Source of the DNA: Desulfuromusa sp.
GTDB taxonomy: Bacteria; Desulfobacterota; Desulfuromonadia; Desulfuromonadales; Geopsychrobacteraceae
NCBI GenBank assembly: GCA_023145655.1
Contig: JAGLDI010000155.1
Location: forward strand, 1-5,676
Reading direction: 5' to 3'
DNA: 5,676 nucleotides
Positions 1-5,676 of this stretch are shown here, in pieces. A program made the translations under genes and the position numbers. Within the stretch, counting starts at the first letter, position 1. Each line of letters begins with the position of its first letter. The notes under the pieces were generated by a model. It was not told the origin of the DNA, made no database searches, and saw only the letters and a list, made by a program, of their open reading frames with translations.

Positions 1-2
1 GC

Positions 3-48
3 TTGTTACAGGCATGGATAAAAGTTAAATCATTTGGTTTTGTTACAG
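3..48. repeat. 9-bp direct repeat upstream of the 2-oxoacid dehydrogenase operon
   Basis: TTGTTACAG occurs at 3-11 and again at 40-48, 37 bp apart start to start (about three and a half helical turns). The core TGTTACA is itself a small dyad (TGT-T-ACA). The pair lies 80-130 bp before the first gene of the operon, where an activator or repressor could bind. I do not recognise the site as that of a known regulator, and two 9-mers in AT-rich DNA could be chance. Confidence 0.35.
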
Positions 49-106
49 CGATTCGTCGCCTGACGAGCCGTAAACGGTTCTAATGGCGAAAAAGTCAAAA
101 CCAAAT
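32..106 (+). promoter_or_regulatory. Structured leader: 11-bp perfect inverted repeat around an inner hairpin
   Basis: ATTTGGTTTTG at 32-42 is the exact reverse complement of CAAAACCAAAT at 96-106. Between the arms is a second hairpin at 65-80 (GAGCCG / CGGTTC with loop TAAA, one G-T pair), which competes with a small stem 53-57/62-66. If transcribed, the leader could fold as a long stem carrying an inner hairpin and ending about 11 nt before the ribosome binding site. As DNA, the two arms could be paired operator sites 64 bp apart. No known riboswitch consensus is recognised. The symmetry is seen directly; a regulatory role is inferred. Confidence 0.4.
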
Positions 107-117
107 ATTTTAATCAG

Positions 118-122
118 AGGAG
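118..122 (+). promoter_or_regulatory. Ribosome binding site of the E1 alpha gene
   Basis: AGGAG lies 7 nt before the ATG at 130. It is a near-ideal Shine-Dalgarno position and supports this start for the first gene of the operon. Confidence 0.8.
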
Positions 123-129
123 AAAGCTG

Positions 130-1134
130 ATGACGACTAATAATAATCCTTCCGGGCAACCTTTGGTCAGCCAGGAAAAGAGCCTCTATCTGCTGCGCCA
201 GATGTTGCGGATCCGCCGTTTCGAAGAAAAGTCCGCCGAACTCTACAGTGCCACAAAAATCCGTGGATTTCTCCATCTCTATATTGGCGAGGAGGCAGTC
301 GCTGTCGGGGTAGCTGAAGCTCTTGCTGCTGACGATGCCGTGGTTGCCACCTATCGCGAGCATGGACACGCTATGGTTCGGGGGATGGGCATGGGGGCGA
401 TCATGGCAGAGATGTACGGCAAGGTTGATGGCTGCTGCCGGGGTCGCGGTGGTTCTATGCATCTGTTCGATGCTGAGCATCGACTTTACGGTGGAAATGC
501 CATTGTCGGTGGTGGTTTCCCCATTGCTGTCGGATTGGCTCTGGCCGATCATTTACAGAAAAAATCCAGGGTGACCTGCTGCTGCTTTGGTGAGGGGGCA
601 ATGGCCGAGGGAGAATTTCATGAGTCGATGAACTTGGCTTCCCTCTGGCAATTGCCGGTTCTGTTTATCTGTGAAAATAATTTCTACGCTATGGGGACGG
701 CGCTGCAACTCTCAGAATCGGTGGTTGATCTGTCGAGTAAGGCTGCCGCTTATGCTGTGCCGACGGCAACCGTCGATGGGATGGATGTGATCGCTGTCGC
801 TGAGGCGGCCAAAAAAGCGACTGATACGGTGCGAGAGACTGGTGCCCCATTTTTTCTGGAATGTCGCACTTATCGGTTCCGAGCCCATTCGATGTTTGAT
901 CCGGAGTTTTATCGTTCCAGACAGGAGGTGGACGGCTGGAAAAAACGTTGCCCGATCTTTTCCCTGACTGACCGGCTTAAAGAGAAGGGATGGATCGATG
1001 ATTCTGCTTTGGAACAGCTGGAACTGGAAATTGCTGCAGAGATTACTGCCGCGGTTGATTTTGCTGAACAGAGCGAGTGGGAATCGGTCGATGATCTCAC
1101 CCGGTTTGTCTATTCCGATGCGGGGGTGAATTGA
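130..1134 (+). CDS. 2-oxoacid dehydrogenase (pyruvate/acetoin type) E1 component, alpha subunit
   Basis: This is the thiamine diphosphate-dependent E1 alpha subunit, 334 aa, normal for the family. With E1 beta it decarboxylates a 2-oxoacid and reductively acylates the lipoyl arm of E2 in the cytoplasm. The N-terminal segment [18 protein letters not shown] (43-60) and the block GGSMHLFD (107-114) are typical of PDH/AcoA E1 alpha. The cofactor motif runs from GEG (154-156) to ENN (182-184), followed by YAMGT (186-190). GEG replaces the usual GDG, a conservative change at a Mg-binding residue. The loop [17 protein letters not shown] (248-264) matches the family's conserved active-site loop, with His253 and Ser254. 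The start is fixed by AGGAG at 118-122. The stop TGA shares its A with the ATG of the next gene. The wording resembles PDH (pdhA) slightly more than acetoin dehydrogenase (acoA), but the substrate cannot be settled from sequence alone. Confidence 0.93.
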   Translation: MTTNNNPSGQPLVSQEKSLYLLRQMLRIRRFEEKSAELYSATKIRGFLHLYIGEEAVAVGVAEALAADDAVVATYREHGHAMVRGMGMGAIMAEMYGKVDGCCRGRGGSMHLFDAEHRLYGGNAIVGGGFPIAVGLALADHLQKKSRVTCCCFGEGAMAEGEFHESMNLASLWQLPVLFICENNFYAMGTALQLSESVVDLSSKAAAYAVPTATVDGMDVIAVAEAAKKATDTVRETGAPFFLECRTYRFRAHSMFDPEFYRSRQEVDGWKKRCPIFSLTDRLKEKGWIDDSALEQLELEIAAEITAAVDFAEQSEWESVDDLTRFVYSDAGVN

Positions 1135-2123
1135 TGGAACAACAGTTGCGTAAAATGACTTATCGGGAGGCTTTAAATGAAGGGTTACGCGAGGCGTTGC
1201 AGAAAGATGAGCGAGTTTTTCTGATGGGGGAAGATGTCGGTCGCTATGGTGGCTGTTTTGCGGTCAGTAAAGGGTTGCTGGATGAGTTTGGCCCAGAGCG
1301 GATTCGCGATACTCCACTCTCCGAATCAGCATTTACCGGAGCAGGTATCGGTGCTGCACTCGGTGGTATGCGACCGATTGTTGAGATTATGACAGTTAAT
1401 TTCAGCTTGTTGGCGCTCGATCAAATCATGAACAATGCCGCAACCTACCTGCACATGTCCGGGGGGCAGTTTAATGTACCGCTGGTGATTCGTATGGCAA
1501 CTGGCGGCGGCAAGCAACTGGCAGCTCAACACTCCCACAGTCTGGAAGGGTGGTACGCCCATATCCCCGGAATCAAGGTGCTCTGCCCGGCGACCTTGGA
1601 AGATGCCCGGGGGATGCTCTGGAGTGCTCTCCTTGATCCCGACCCGGTGCTGATCTTCGAACCTGCAATATTCTATCCGCTGGAAGGAGAACTGGCTGCT
1701 GATGCCGGGGTGGTTGATATTGAGAAGGTCAAGCTGCATTGTGAAGGGACGGATTTGACTCTGATTACCTACGGTAGCTGTCTTTATAAGTGTCTTGATG
1801 CCGCCGCAATTCTGGGGGAAGAGGGGATCAGCGCCGAGGTGATCGATTTGCGGGTGTTACGTCCCCTCGATGAGGAAAGCTTTCTTGCTTCCGTAGCAAA
1901 AACCCATCGCGCCCTGATTGTTGATGAGGGGTGGCGCAGTGGTAGTCTGGCTGCGGAAGTCAGTGCCCGTATTATGGAACAGGCTTTCTATCAACTGGAT
2001 GCTCCGGTCGAGAGAATCTGTAGTGTCGAAGTGCCGATGCCCTATGCCAAACATATGGAACAGGCTGCTTTGCCGCAGGTCGATACTATTGTGGCAACGG
2101 CAAGGAGAATGTTGCATGGCTGA
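1134..2123 (+). CDS. 2-oxoacid dehydrogenase (pyruvate/acetoin type) E1 component, beta subunit
   Basis: E1 beta, 329 aa from the ATG at 1134; it forms the alpha2beta2 heterotetramer with the upstream product. [10 protein letters not shown] (31-40) begins the conserved beta core. [20 protein letters not shown] (59-78) carries the thiamine-contacting Glu64. [18 protein letters not shown] (86-103) and AAQHSHS (130-136, with the family His133) are closer to bacterial PDH E1 beta than to classical AcoB. The C-terminal transketolase domain is visible as [19 protein letters not shown] and [18 protein letters not shown]. The ATG overlaps the upstream stop as TGATG, so translation is probably coupled. 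An in-frame TTG at 1131 would add only one residue and is less likely. The end overlaps the E2 gene by 8 nt. Likely pdhB or acoB in function; I leave the symbol open because the substrate is unknown. Confidence 0.93.
   Translation: MEQQLRKMTYREALNEGLREALQKDERVFLMGEDVGRYGGCFAVSKGLLDEFGPERIRDTPLSESAFTGAGIGAALGGMRPIVEIMTVNFSLLALDQIMNNAATYLHMSGGQFNVPLVIRMATGGGKQLAAQHSHSLEGWYAHIPGIKVLCPATLEDARGMLWSALLDPDPVLIFEPAIFYPLEGELAADAGVVDIEKVKLHCEGTDLTLITYGSCLYKCLDAAAILGEEGISAEVIDLRVLRPLDEESFLASVAKTHRALIVDEGWRSGSLAAEVSARIMEQAFYQLDAPVERICSVEVPMPYAKHMEQAALPQVDTIVATARRMLHG
2102..2107 (+). promoter_or_regulatory. Ribosome binding site that sets the E2 start
   Basis: AAGGAG lies inside the end of the E1 beta gene, 8 nt before the ATG at 2116. 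It decides the E2 start. The same frame is open back to an ATG at 1918, but the lipoyl domain begins directly after 2116 and the added 66 residues would only be E1 beta sequence read out of frame. Confidence 0.85.
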
Positions 2124-3234
2124 TTTTATTATGCCCAGTCTGGGTGCCGATATGACCAGCGGGATGCTGGTCAGCTGGTTGGTTGAAGAGGGTGATCAGG
2201 TTAAGGTTGGAGACATTGTTGCCGAGGTGGAAACAGCCAAGGGGGTATTTGAGGTCGAAACCTTCAATGGCGGTGTCGTTGGAAAGATACTGGTTCAACC
2301 CGGTGATGCAGAGATTGCCGTTGGTACGGTTCTGGCGACTATTGGTGAAGAGAGCGCTGTCGTTGCAGTTGTTGATGCCCCTACTGAACGCTTACGGGTA
2401 TCACCGGCGGCACGAAGATTGGCAGATGAAAATCATATTGATCTCAGTCAGGTCGAAGCGACCGGGGCGCAAGGGGCTATCAGTCTCGCCGATGTTGAAG
2501 GGTTGATTGCGGCGGCTGCGGCATCGCCTCCGGTTCGAAATGCTCCCAAAAAGGAGTCTGCTGTCGATTTTAAAATGGGGATGCGTCAGGCAATTGCGGC
2601 AGCAATGAGTCTTTCGAATCGGGAAATTCCCCATTACTATCTCGCTACCGATATTGATATGGGTCGTTCTCTTAGTTGGCTGGAAGAGCAGAACCGGCAG
2701 CGTTCAATCCGCGAACGGTTGCTGCCGGTGGTGCTGCCGTTAAAAGCTGTGGCATTGGCTATAGCAAAGGTTCCCGAATTGAATGCCCACTGGGTTGACG
2801 GGCAGTTACAGCTGAAAAGTGCAGTTCACATTGGCTTTGCCATTACGTTGCGTGGTGGTGGGCTGATAACTCCCGCTTTGCACAATGTTGACCAGTTGAA
2901 TCTTGACCAATTGATGGCAGCAATGAGTGATTTAATCAGCCGAACCCGTTCCGGAAAACTGCGTGGTTCGGAAATGACCGATGCAGGGATCACTGTGACT
3001 GGCCTTGGTGATCTCGGAGTGCGGACCGTATATGGGGTTATCTATCCCCCCCAAGTGGCGTTGGTCGGACTTGGCAAGATCAGTGAACAGCCCTGGGCCG
3101 AGAATGGGTTGCTGGGAGTCCGACCGGTGTTGACCGCGACCCTGGCTGCCGATCATCGAGCCAGTGATGGTCATCTGGGCGGTCAGTTCCTTGACGCTCT
3201 TAACAAATTTTTGCAGGAGCCTGAAGCCTTATGA
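2116..3234 (+). CDS. Dihydrolipoamide acyltransferase (E2 component of 2-oxoacid dehydrogenase complex)
   Basis: E2 core, 372 aa, with one lipoyl domain, so shorter than multi-lipoyl E2p proteins. Residues 2-77 are the lipoyl domain, with [11 protein letters not shown] near the start and the lipoylated lysine at Lys42 in [11 protein letters not shown]; this ETxKG form differs from the common ETDKA. After a short linker, residues 94-131 form the peripheral-subunit (E3/E1) binding domain: [35 protein letters not shown]. An Ala/Pro linker (132-150) leads to the catalytic domain (about 152-372) with [34 protein letters not shown] and the active-site motif DHRASDG (catalytic His347 and Asp351). 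It should transfer the acyl group from dihydrolipoamide to CoA. The binding domain implies an E3, but no lpd gene is in the window. The gene overlaps E1 beta by 8 nt and the ACP gene by 4 nt. Could be called pdhC or acoC; acyl specificity is unproven. Confidence 0.93.
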   Translation: MADFIMPSLGADMTSGMLVSWLVEEGDQVKVGDIVAEVETAKGVFEVETFNGGVVGKILVQPGDAEIAVGTVLATIGEESAVVAVVDAPTERLRVSPAARRLADENHIDLSQVEATGAQGAISLADVEGLIAAAAASPPVRNAPKKESAVDFKMGMRQAIAAAMSLSNREIPHYYLATDIDMGRSLSWLEEQNRQRSIRERLLPVVLPLKAVALAIAKVPELNAHWVDGQLQLKSAVHIGFAITLRGGGLITPALHNVDQLNLDQLMAAMSDLISRTRSGKLRGSEMTDAGITVTGLGDLGVRTVYGVIYPPQVALVGLGKISEQPWAENGLLGVRPVLTATLAADHRASDGHLGGQFLDALNKFLQEPEAL

Positions 3235-3476
3235 CCGAAGCAGAGATCAAAACAACTATTATTGCCGGACTGTACCAGATTGCTCCAGAGGCTGATTTTG
3301 AAGAACTTTTACCAACTGAAAATATCCGCGAAGAACTGGATATTGACTCTTTCGATTTTTTGAATTTTCTGATCGGACTTGATGATAAACTCAAAGTTGA
3401 AATTCCCGAAAGCGATTATGAGAAATTGATCAGCATGAATGATCTGATTGGTTATCTGCAGGAGCGATTAAGTTGA
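3231..3476 (+). CDS. Acyl carrier protein linked to the 2-oxoacid dehydrogenase operon
   Basis: Acidic, 81-aa protein with the size and helical pattern of an acyl carrier protein. The segment LDIDSFDFLNFLIGLDDKL (36-54) has the family D-S-hydrophobic motif, with Ser40 as the predicted 4'-phosphopantetheine site, and IPESDYEKLISMNDLIGYL (58-76) matches the C-terminal helices. It is not a typical fatty-acid AcpP, which usually carries a DSLD or DSVE motif. The ATG overlaps the E2 stop as ATGA, and AGGAG at 3215-3219 lies 11 nt upstream, a slightly long spacing. Such an overlap means its amount is tied to the E2 subunit. From memory, similar small ACPs accompany E1/E2 genes in other bacteria, with no role that I know to be established. 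It may accept the acyl group from E2, or act in lipoyl or fatty-acyl supply; both are inference. Confidence 0.88.
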   Translation: MTEAEIKTTIIAGLYQIAPEADFEELLPTENIREELDIDSFDFLNFLIGLDDKLKVEIPESDYEKLISMNDLIGYLQERLS

Positions 3477-3514
3477 AATGGTTATTCTCTATGGAGAGGT
3501 AAATTCTTTATTTT

Positions 3515-3670
3515 TCACACAAAGCCACAAAGGCACAGAGAAAATCTTAAAAGAGACGGAGTTTATAGTTTTAAAAATATAAAAAAGATTATGATCCTGA
3601 TTTTCTCTGCTTCTCCCCATCTCTCCGTTAAAGTTTTTGACTCTCTTTGTGTCTTCGTGACTTTGTGTGA
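3515..3670. repeat. 156-bp imperfect palindrome with 8-nt periodic arms (MITE- or REP-like)
   Basis: This fills most of the 241-bp gap between the ACP gene and amrS, where I see no gene. The ends are a perfect 10-bp inverted pair, TCACACAAAG (3515-3524) and CTTTGTGTGA (3661-3670). Over 32 bp the arms match at 26 positions, and every mismatch is a transition. Pairing resumes further in with ACGGAG (3556-3561) and CTCCGT (3623-3628). The left arm consists of three 8-nt units (CACAAAGC, CACAAAGG, CACAGAGA at 3518-3541) and the right arm of three matching units on the other strand (3644-3667). The centre is AT-rich. I recall similar CACAAAG-type palindromes dispersed between genes in Desulfobacterota and other phyla. 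No transposase and no clear target duplication are seen. It could act as a terminator or mRNA-end stabiliser for the upstream operon. Confidence 0.75.
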
Positions 3671-3706
3671 GGCAAGGTTCTGGTTTTAAGTTATAATTTC
3701 GGAAGT

Positions 3707-3712
3707 AGAGGA
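3707..3712 (+). promoter_or_regulatory. Ribosome binding site of amrS
   Basis: AGAGGA ends 5 nt before the ATG at 3718 and supports this start. It lies just outside the palindrome, so amrS translation does not depend on sequences inside the repeat. Confidence 0.7.
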
Positions 3713-3717
3713 TTTCT

Positions 3718-4737
3718 ATGAAAGAAGCATTGCTCTATAAAAAACTTGAAGGTGGGGAGGTTGGTTGTCAGCTCTGTTCCCATTACTGCATTATTGCCAA
3801 CGGTAAAAAAGGGCTCTGTCAGGTACGGGAACACCGCGATGGAACTCTTTATACTCTGGTTTATGGCCGGACAATCTCGCAGAATATTGATCCGATAGAA
3901 AAAAAACCCCTCTACCATTTTTATCCCGGGAGTCGGGCTTTTTCAATTGGGACTCCCGGCTGTAATTTTCGTTGCGATTGGTGTCAGAACTGGCAGATAT
4001 CACAAATGCCTCGCGAACGAAATTTTATTGACGGACAAGAATTATCTCCACAAGATGTTGTTTCCACCGCTGCAAAAGCTGCTTGCTGTTCCATCGCTTA
4101 TACCTATACGGAACCGACGATTTTCTTTGAATATAGCTATGATACTGCCCGCCTGGCACGAGAAGCAGGGATTGCTAACATTTATGTCAGTAATGGCTAC
4201 ATGTCGGCAGAAATGCTGGAATTGTTTCATCCCTGGCTGGATGCGGCCAATATTGACCTGAAAACTTTCCGGGATAAAACTTATCGTAAGCATGCCGGAG
4301 GCAAACTGCAGCCGGTACTGGACAGCCTGAAGAAAATTCATGATTATGGGATCTGGCTTGAAATCACCACCCTGGTGATTCCTGGAATTAATGATGATCC
4401 GCAGGAATTACAGGAAATCGCCGAATTTATTGCTACAGAATTGGGACCCGAGACCCCCTGGCATATCAGCCGCTTCTTTCCCCAGTATAAATTGCAGCAG
4501 ACGCCACCAACCCCACCAGAAACTTTGTATCGAGCCGGAGAAATCGGGCGAAGCGCAGGCCTCAAGTATATTTACCTGGGTAACCTGTCTGAGGAGACAG
4601 ATACCTGTTGTCCAACTTGCGGAAAATCGTTGATTCGACGTAGTGGGTTCGGGGTTGGTCAAAATCATGTGGATGAGAATGGATGTTGTCCTTTTTGTGG
4701 GGAACGGATCGCCGGGGTGGGGATGGCGGGCAAATAA
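3718..4737 (+). CDS. amrS: AmmeMemoRadiSam system radical SAM enzyme (AmrS)
   Basis: Radical S-adenosylmethionine protein of 339 aa, the usual length for the AmrS family (older annotation: pyruvate formate-lyase-activating enzyme-like, COG1180). The 4Fe-4S motif CxxxCxxC is Cys82, Cys86 and Cys89 in TPGCNFRCDWCQNWQISQ. The N-terminus has an extra Cys cluster (Cys17, Cys20, Cys24, Cys34) typical of this family. SIAYTYTEPTIFFEY and NIYVSNGYM are core-barrel segments, and LKTFRDKTYRKHAGG and LVIPGINDD are further family blocks. The C-terminus looks like a zinc ribbon (Cys298/Cys301 and Cys324/Cys327). The usual genomic partners are AMMECR1- and Memo-domain proteins; neither is in this window. 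The substrate of the system is unknown to me. Not PflA: no glycyl-radical enzyme is adjacent and the N- and C-terminal Cys clusters fit AmrS. It stands alone here, separated from the ACP gene by the palindrome and convergent with the HNH gene. Confidence 0.9.
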   Translation: MKEALLYKKLEGGEVGCQLCSHYCIIANGKKGLCQVREHRDGTLYTLVYGRTISQNIDPIEKKPLYHFYPGSRAFSIGTPGCNFRCDWCQNWQISQMPRERNFIDGQELSPQDVVSTAAKAACCSIAYTYTEPTIFFEYSYDTARLAREAGIANIYVSNGYMSAEMLELFHPWLDAANIDLKTFRDKTYRKHAGGKLQPVLDSLKKIHDYGIWLEITTLVIPGINDDPQELQEIAEFIATELGPETPWHISRFFPQYKLQQTPPTPPETLYRAGEIGRSAGLKYIYLGNLSEETDTCCPTCGKSLIRRSGFGVGQNHVDENGCCPFCGERIAGVGMAGK

Positions 4738-4741
4738 AAGG

Positions 4742-5035
4742 TTATTGTTTTTCTAAATGTTGCAAATATTCTTCCCATTCTATCGGCAGCAGATTCTTTT
4801 TCTGATTGTTGCAATCTTTGCAGGCCGGAACGCAGTTTCCTTTGGTTGAACGTCCCCCCCGAGCCACAGGGACAACATGATCAAGGGTCAGTTCTTTGGG
4901 AGCAACAGCTTCTCCACAATAGTGACAGATTCCCTTGCCAATCCGGTTTTTCCACCAGTTCTGCTTGCGCAGCTCTCTGGCTTTTTGCCTTTCCTTGCGG
5001 ATCTGTTCTTCATCAATATCGATATCCCAGTCCAT
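4742..5035 (-). CDS. Small HNH endonuclease family protein
   Basis: A 97-aa protein with a charged N-terminal helix (about 9-31, rich in Lys, Arg and Glu) and a compact HNH fold (about 36-82). Visible residues are the zinc pairs Cys37/Cys40 (CHYCG) and Cys72/Cys75 (CKDCN), the catalytic LTLDHVVPVARGG (Asp52, His53) and the Asn positions 67 and 76 of the motif, so the active site looks intact. The start has a strong ribosome binding site, AAGGAG at 5041-5046 on the complement, 5 nt from the ATG. It is a stand-alone HNH protein: no methylase, terminase, intron or phage gene is near, so a defence or mobile role has no support from context. The target and role are unknown. Its stop is 4 bp from that of amrS on the other strand, and it diverges from trkA. 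Confidence 0.88.
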   Translation of the reverse strand: MDWDIDIDEEQIRKERQKARELRKQNWWKNRIGKGICHYCGEAVAPKELTLDHVVPVARGGRSTKGNCVPACKDCNNQKKNLLPIEWEEYLQHLEKQ

Positions 5036-5138
5036 AACCTCTCCTTGAATCTCGGCAGATTATTGCACATTTTGTCAATTTATGCGATCTTGCAGGGCTC
5101 TTGTTTTCTGCTGAAAAATTGTTTGGAAGAGATAACCT

Positions 5139-5676
5139 ATGAAAATTCTTGTTGTTGGCTCTGGTCAGGTCGGCTATTTCCTGTGTGATCGTCTCTCTTG
5201 TGAGGGGCATGAAGTCACTCTTATCGATCAGGATGAAGCTGTTGTCGAACGGGCTCAGGATCGTCTCAATGTTCTTGGTGTGGTTGGCAATGGTGCCAGT
5301 GCAGAAATTCTGGAGCAAGCTGGCATAAAAGACGTTGATATCTTTATTGCCGTCACAAATATGGACGAGGTCAATATTCTCGCCTGTCTGCTGGCGCGTG
5401 AATATCAGGTAAAAATTTTGGTTGCCCGAACCAAAAATATTGAATATACCAGCAGCAAAGCGGTTCTTTCCAAAGAAAAACTGGGGATTGATCTGTTGAT
5501 TAATCCAGAAGATGCCGTTGCCGAAGAACTTACCAAGTTGGCTTGTGATTCCAACGCGTTTGATGTGGCAGAGTTTGCCGAAGGGCAGATCTTGTTCCAA
5601 GGGTATCGAATTGAAGCGGACAGCCCTCTGTGTGATCTGACTCTGGCTGAACTGGGTGAACTCCGGGGGATGTATC
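5139..5676 (+). CDS. trkA: Trk system potassium uptake protein TrkA, N-terminal part (cut by window edge)
   Basis: The peripheral NAD-binding regulatory subunit of the Trk potassium channel/transporter; about 179 residues are visible out of roughly 450 for a full TrkA. The RCK/TrkA-N Rossmann fold starts at residue 1: ILVVGSGQVGYFLCDRL has the GxGxxG motif at Gly7, Gly9 and Gly12, and Asp30 ends the second strand (LIDQD) as expected for NAD binding. GVVGNGASAEILEQAGIKDVDIFIAVTNMDEVN is the typical middle of the domain, and ARTKNIEY is another family block. From about residue 152 the first TrkA-C (RCK_C) domain begins (FAEGQILFQGYRIEADSPL). The reading frame is open to the last base. GGAAGAGA at 5125-5132 is a modest ribosome binding site. 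It is divergent from the HNH gene across a 103-bp gap. A trkH gene downstream would be expected but is not visible. Confidence 0.93.
   Translation, partial: MKILVVGSGQVGYFLCDRLSCEGHEVTLIDQDEAVVERAQDRLNVLGVVGNGASAEILEQAGIKDVDIFIAVTNMDEVNILACLLAREYQVKILVARTKNIEYTSSKAVLSKEKLGIDLLINPEDAVAEELTKLACDSNAFDVAEFAEGQILFQGYRIEADSPLCDLTLAELGELRGMY

Noticed and set aside
3..31. Sigma70-like promoter TTGTTA - 17 nt - TAAATC before E1 alpha
   Set aside because: The -10 match is only 3 of 6 and the -35 is the same sequence as the direct repeat; not enough to call a promoter. No sigma54 GG-GC pattern was found either.
43..552. 169-codon open frame on the - strand opposite the E1 alpha gene
   Set aside because: Its translation has no recognisable domain and it lies wholly opposite the well-supported E1 alpha gene and its leader; the open frame is a by-product of that gene's codon use.
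1918..2115. 66-codon N-terminal extension of the E2 gene
   Set aside because: It is out-of-frame E1 beta sequence without domain character. The lipoyl domain starts right after the ATG at 2116, which has AAGGAG 8 nt upstream.
3486..3500. Small hairpin (TCTC / GAGA) just after the ACP stop, as a terminator
   Set aside because: The stem is only 4-5 bp and is not directly followed by a run of T; too weak to call.
3477..3717. CRISPR array or small RNA in the ACP-amrS gap
   Set aside because: The 8-nt units are far too short for CRISPR repeats and have no spacers; no promoter or terminator of a separate small RNA is evident.
5073..5078. TTGACA on the - strand as -35 box for the HNH gene
   Set aside because: No -10-like hexamer lies 16-18 nt downstream; the nearest AATAAT is only about 8 nt away.
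5013..5600. 195-codon open frame on the - strand covering the HNH start and the trkA coding region
   Set aside because: It is antisense to the clear TrkA-N Rossmann domain and overlaps the HNH gene's start; the translation resembles no family.

Overview
The window reads like ordinary chromosome of an anaerobic Gram-negative bacterium. My best guess is the Desulfuromonadia (Geobacter/Desulfuromonas-like). This rests on base composition near 50% GC, strong AAGGAG-type ribosome binding sites, a small HNH protein of a type I associate with that group next to trkA, an AmmeMemoRadiSam radical SAM gene, and an intergenic palindrome with CACAAAG-repeat arms. The assignment is inference; no rRNA or other marker is present.

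Region 1 (1-129) is the leader of the first operon. It has a 9-bp direct repeat, a perfect 11-bp inverted repeat and an inner hairpin, then a good ribosome binding site. Region 2 (130-3476) is a tightly packed four-gene operon on the + strand: E1 alpha, E1 beta and E2 of a pyruvate/branched-chain/acetoin-type 2-oxoacid dehydrogenase, then a small acyl carrier protein. All three junctions overlap (1, 8 and 4 nt), so the genes are almost certainly co-transcribed and translationally coupled. E1 would decarboxylate a 2-oxoacid with thiamine diphosphate, the lipoyl arm of E2 would carry the acyl group, and the E2 catalytic domain would pass it to a phosphopantetheine thiol. No E3 (dihydrolipoamide dehydrogenase) gene is seen, but E2 keeps an E3-binding domain. 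The ACP, with its Ser for 4'-phosphopantetheine, is the most intriguing part: it may be an alternative acyl acceptor or a partner of the complex.

Region 3 (3477-3717) has no gene. It is mostly one 156-bp imperfect palindrome whose arms are built from three 8-nt units each. Region 4 (3718-4737) encodes the AmmeMemoRadiSam-system radical SAM protein (AmrS). Region 5 (4742-5035, - strand) is a 97-aa HNH nuclease-like protein converging on amrS with a 4-bp gap. Region 6 (5139 to the end, + strand) is the N-terminal part of trkA, divergent from the HNH gene and cut by the window edge.

Most of the window is recognisable housekeeping or metabolic sequence. The points worth a second look are the ACP fused by overlap to a 2-oxoacid dehydrogenase operon, the palindromic repeat, and the structured leader.
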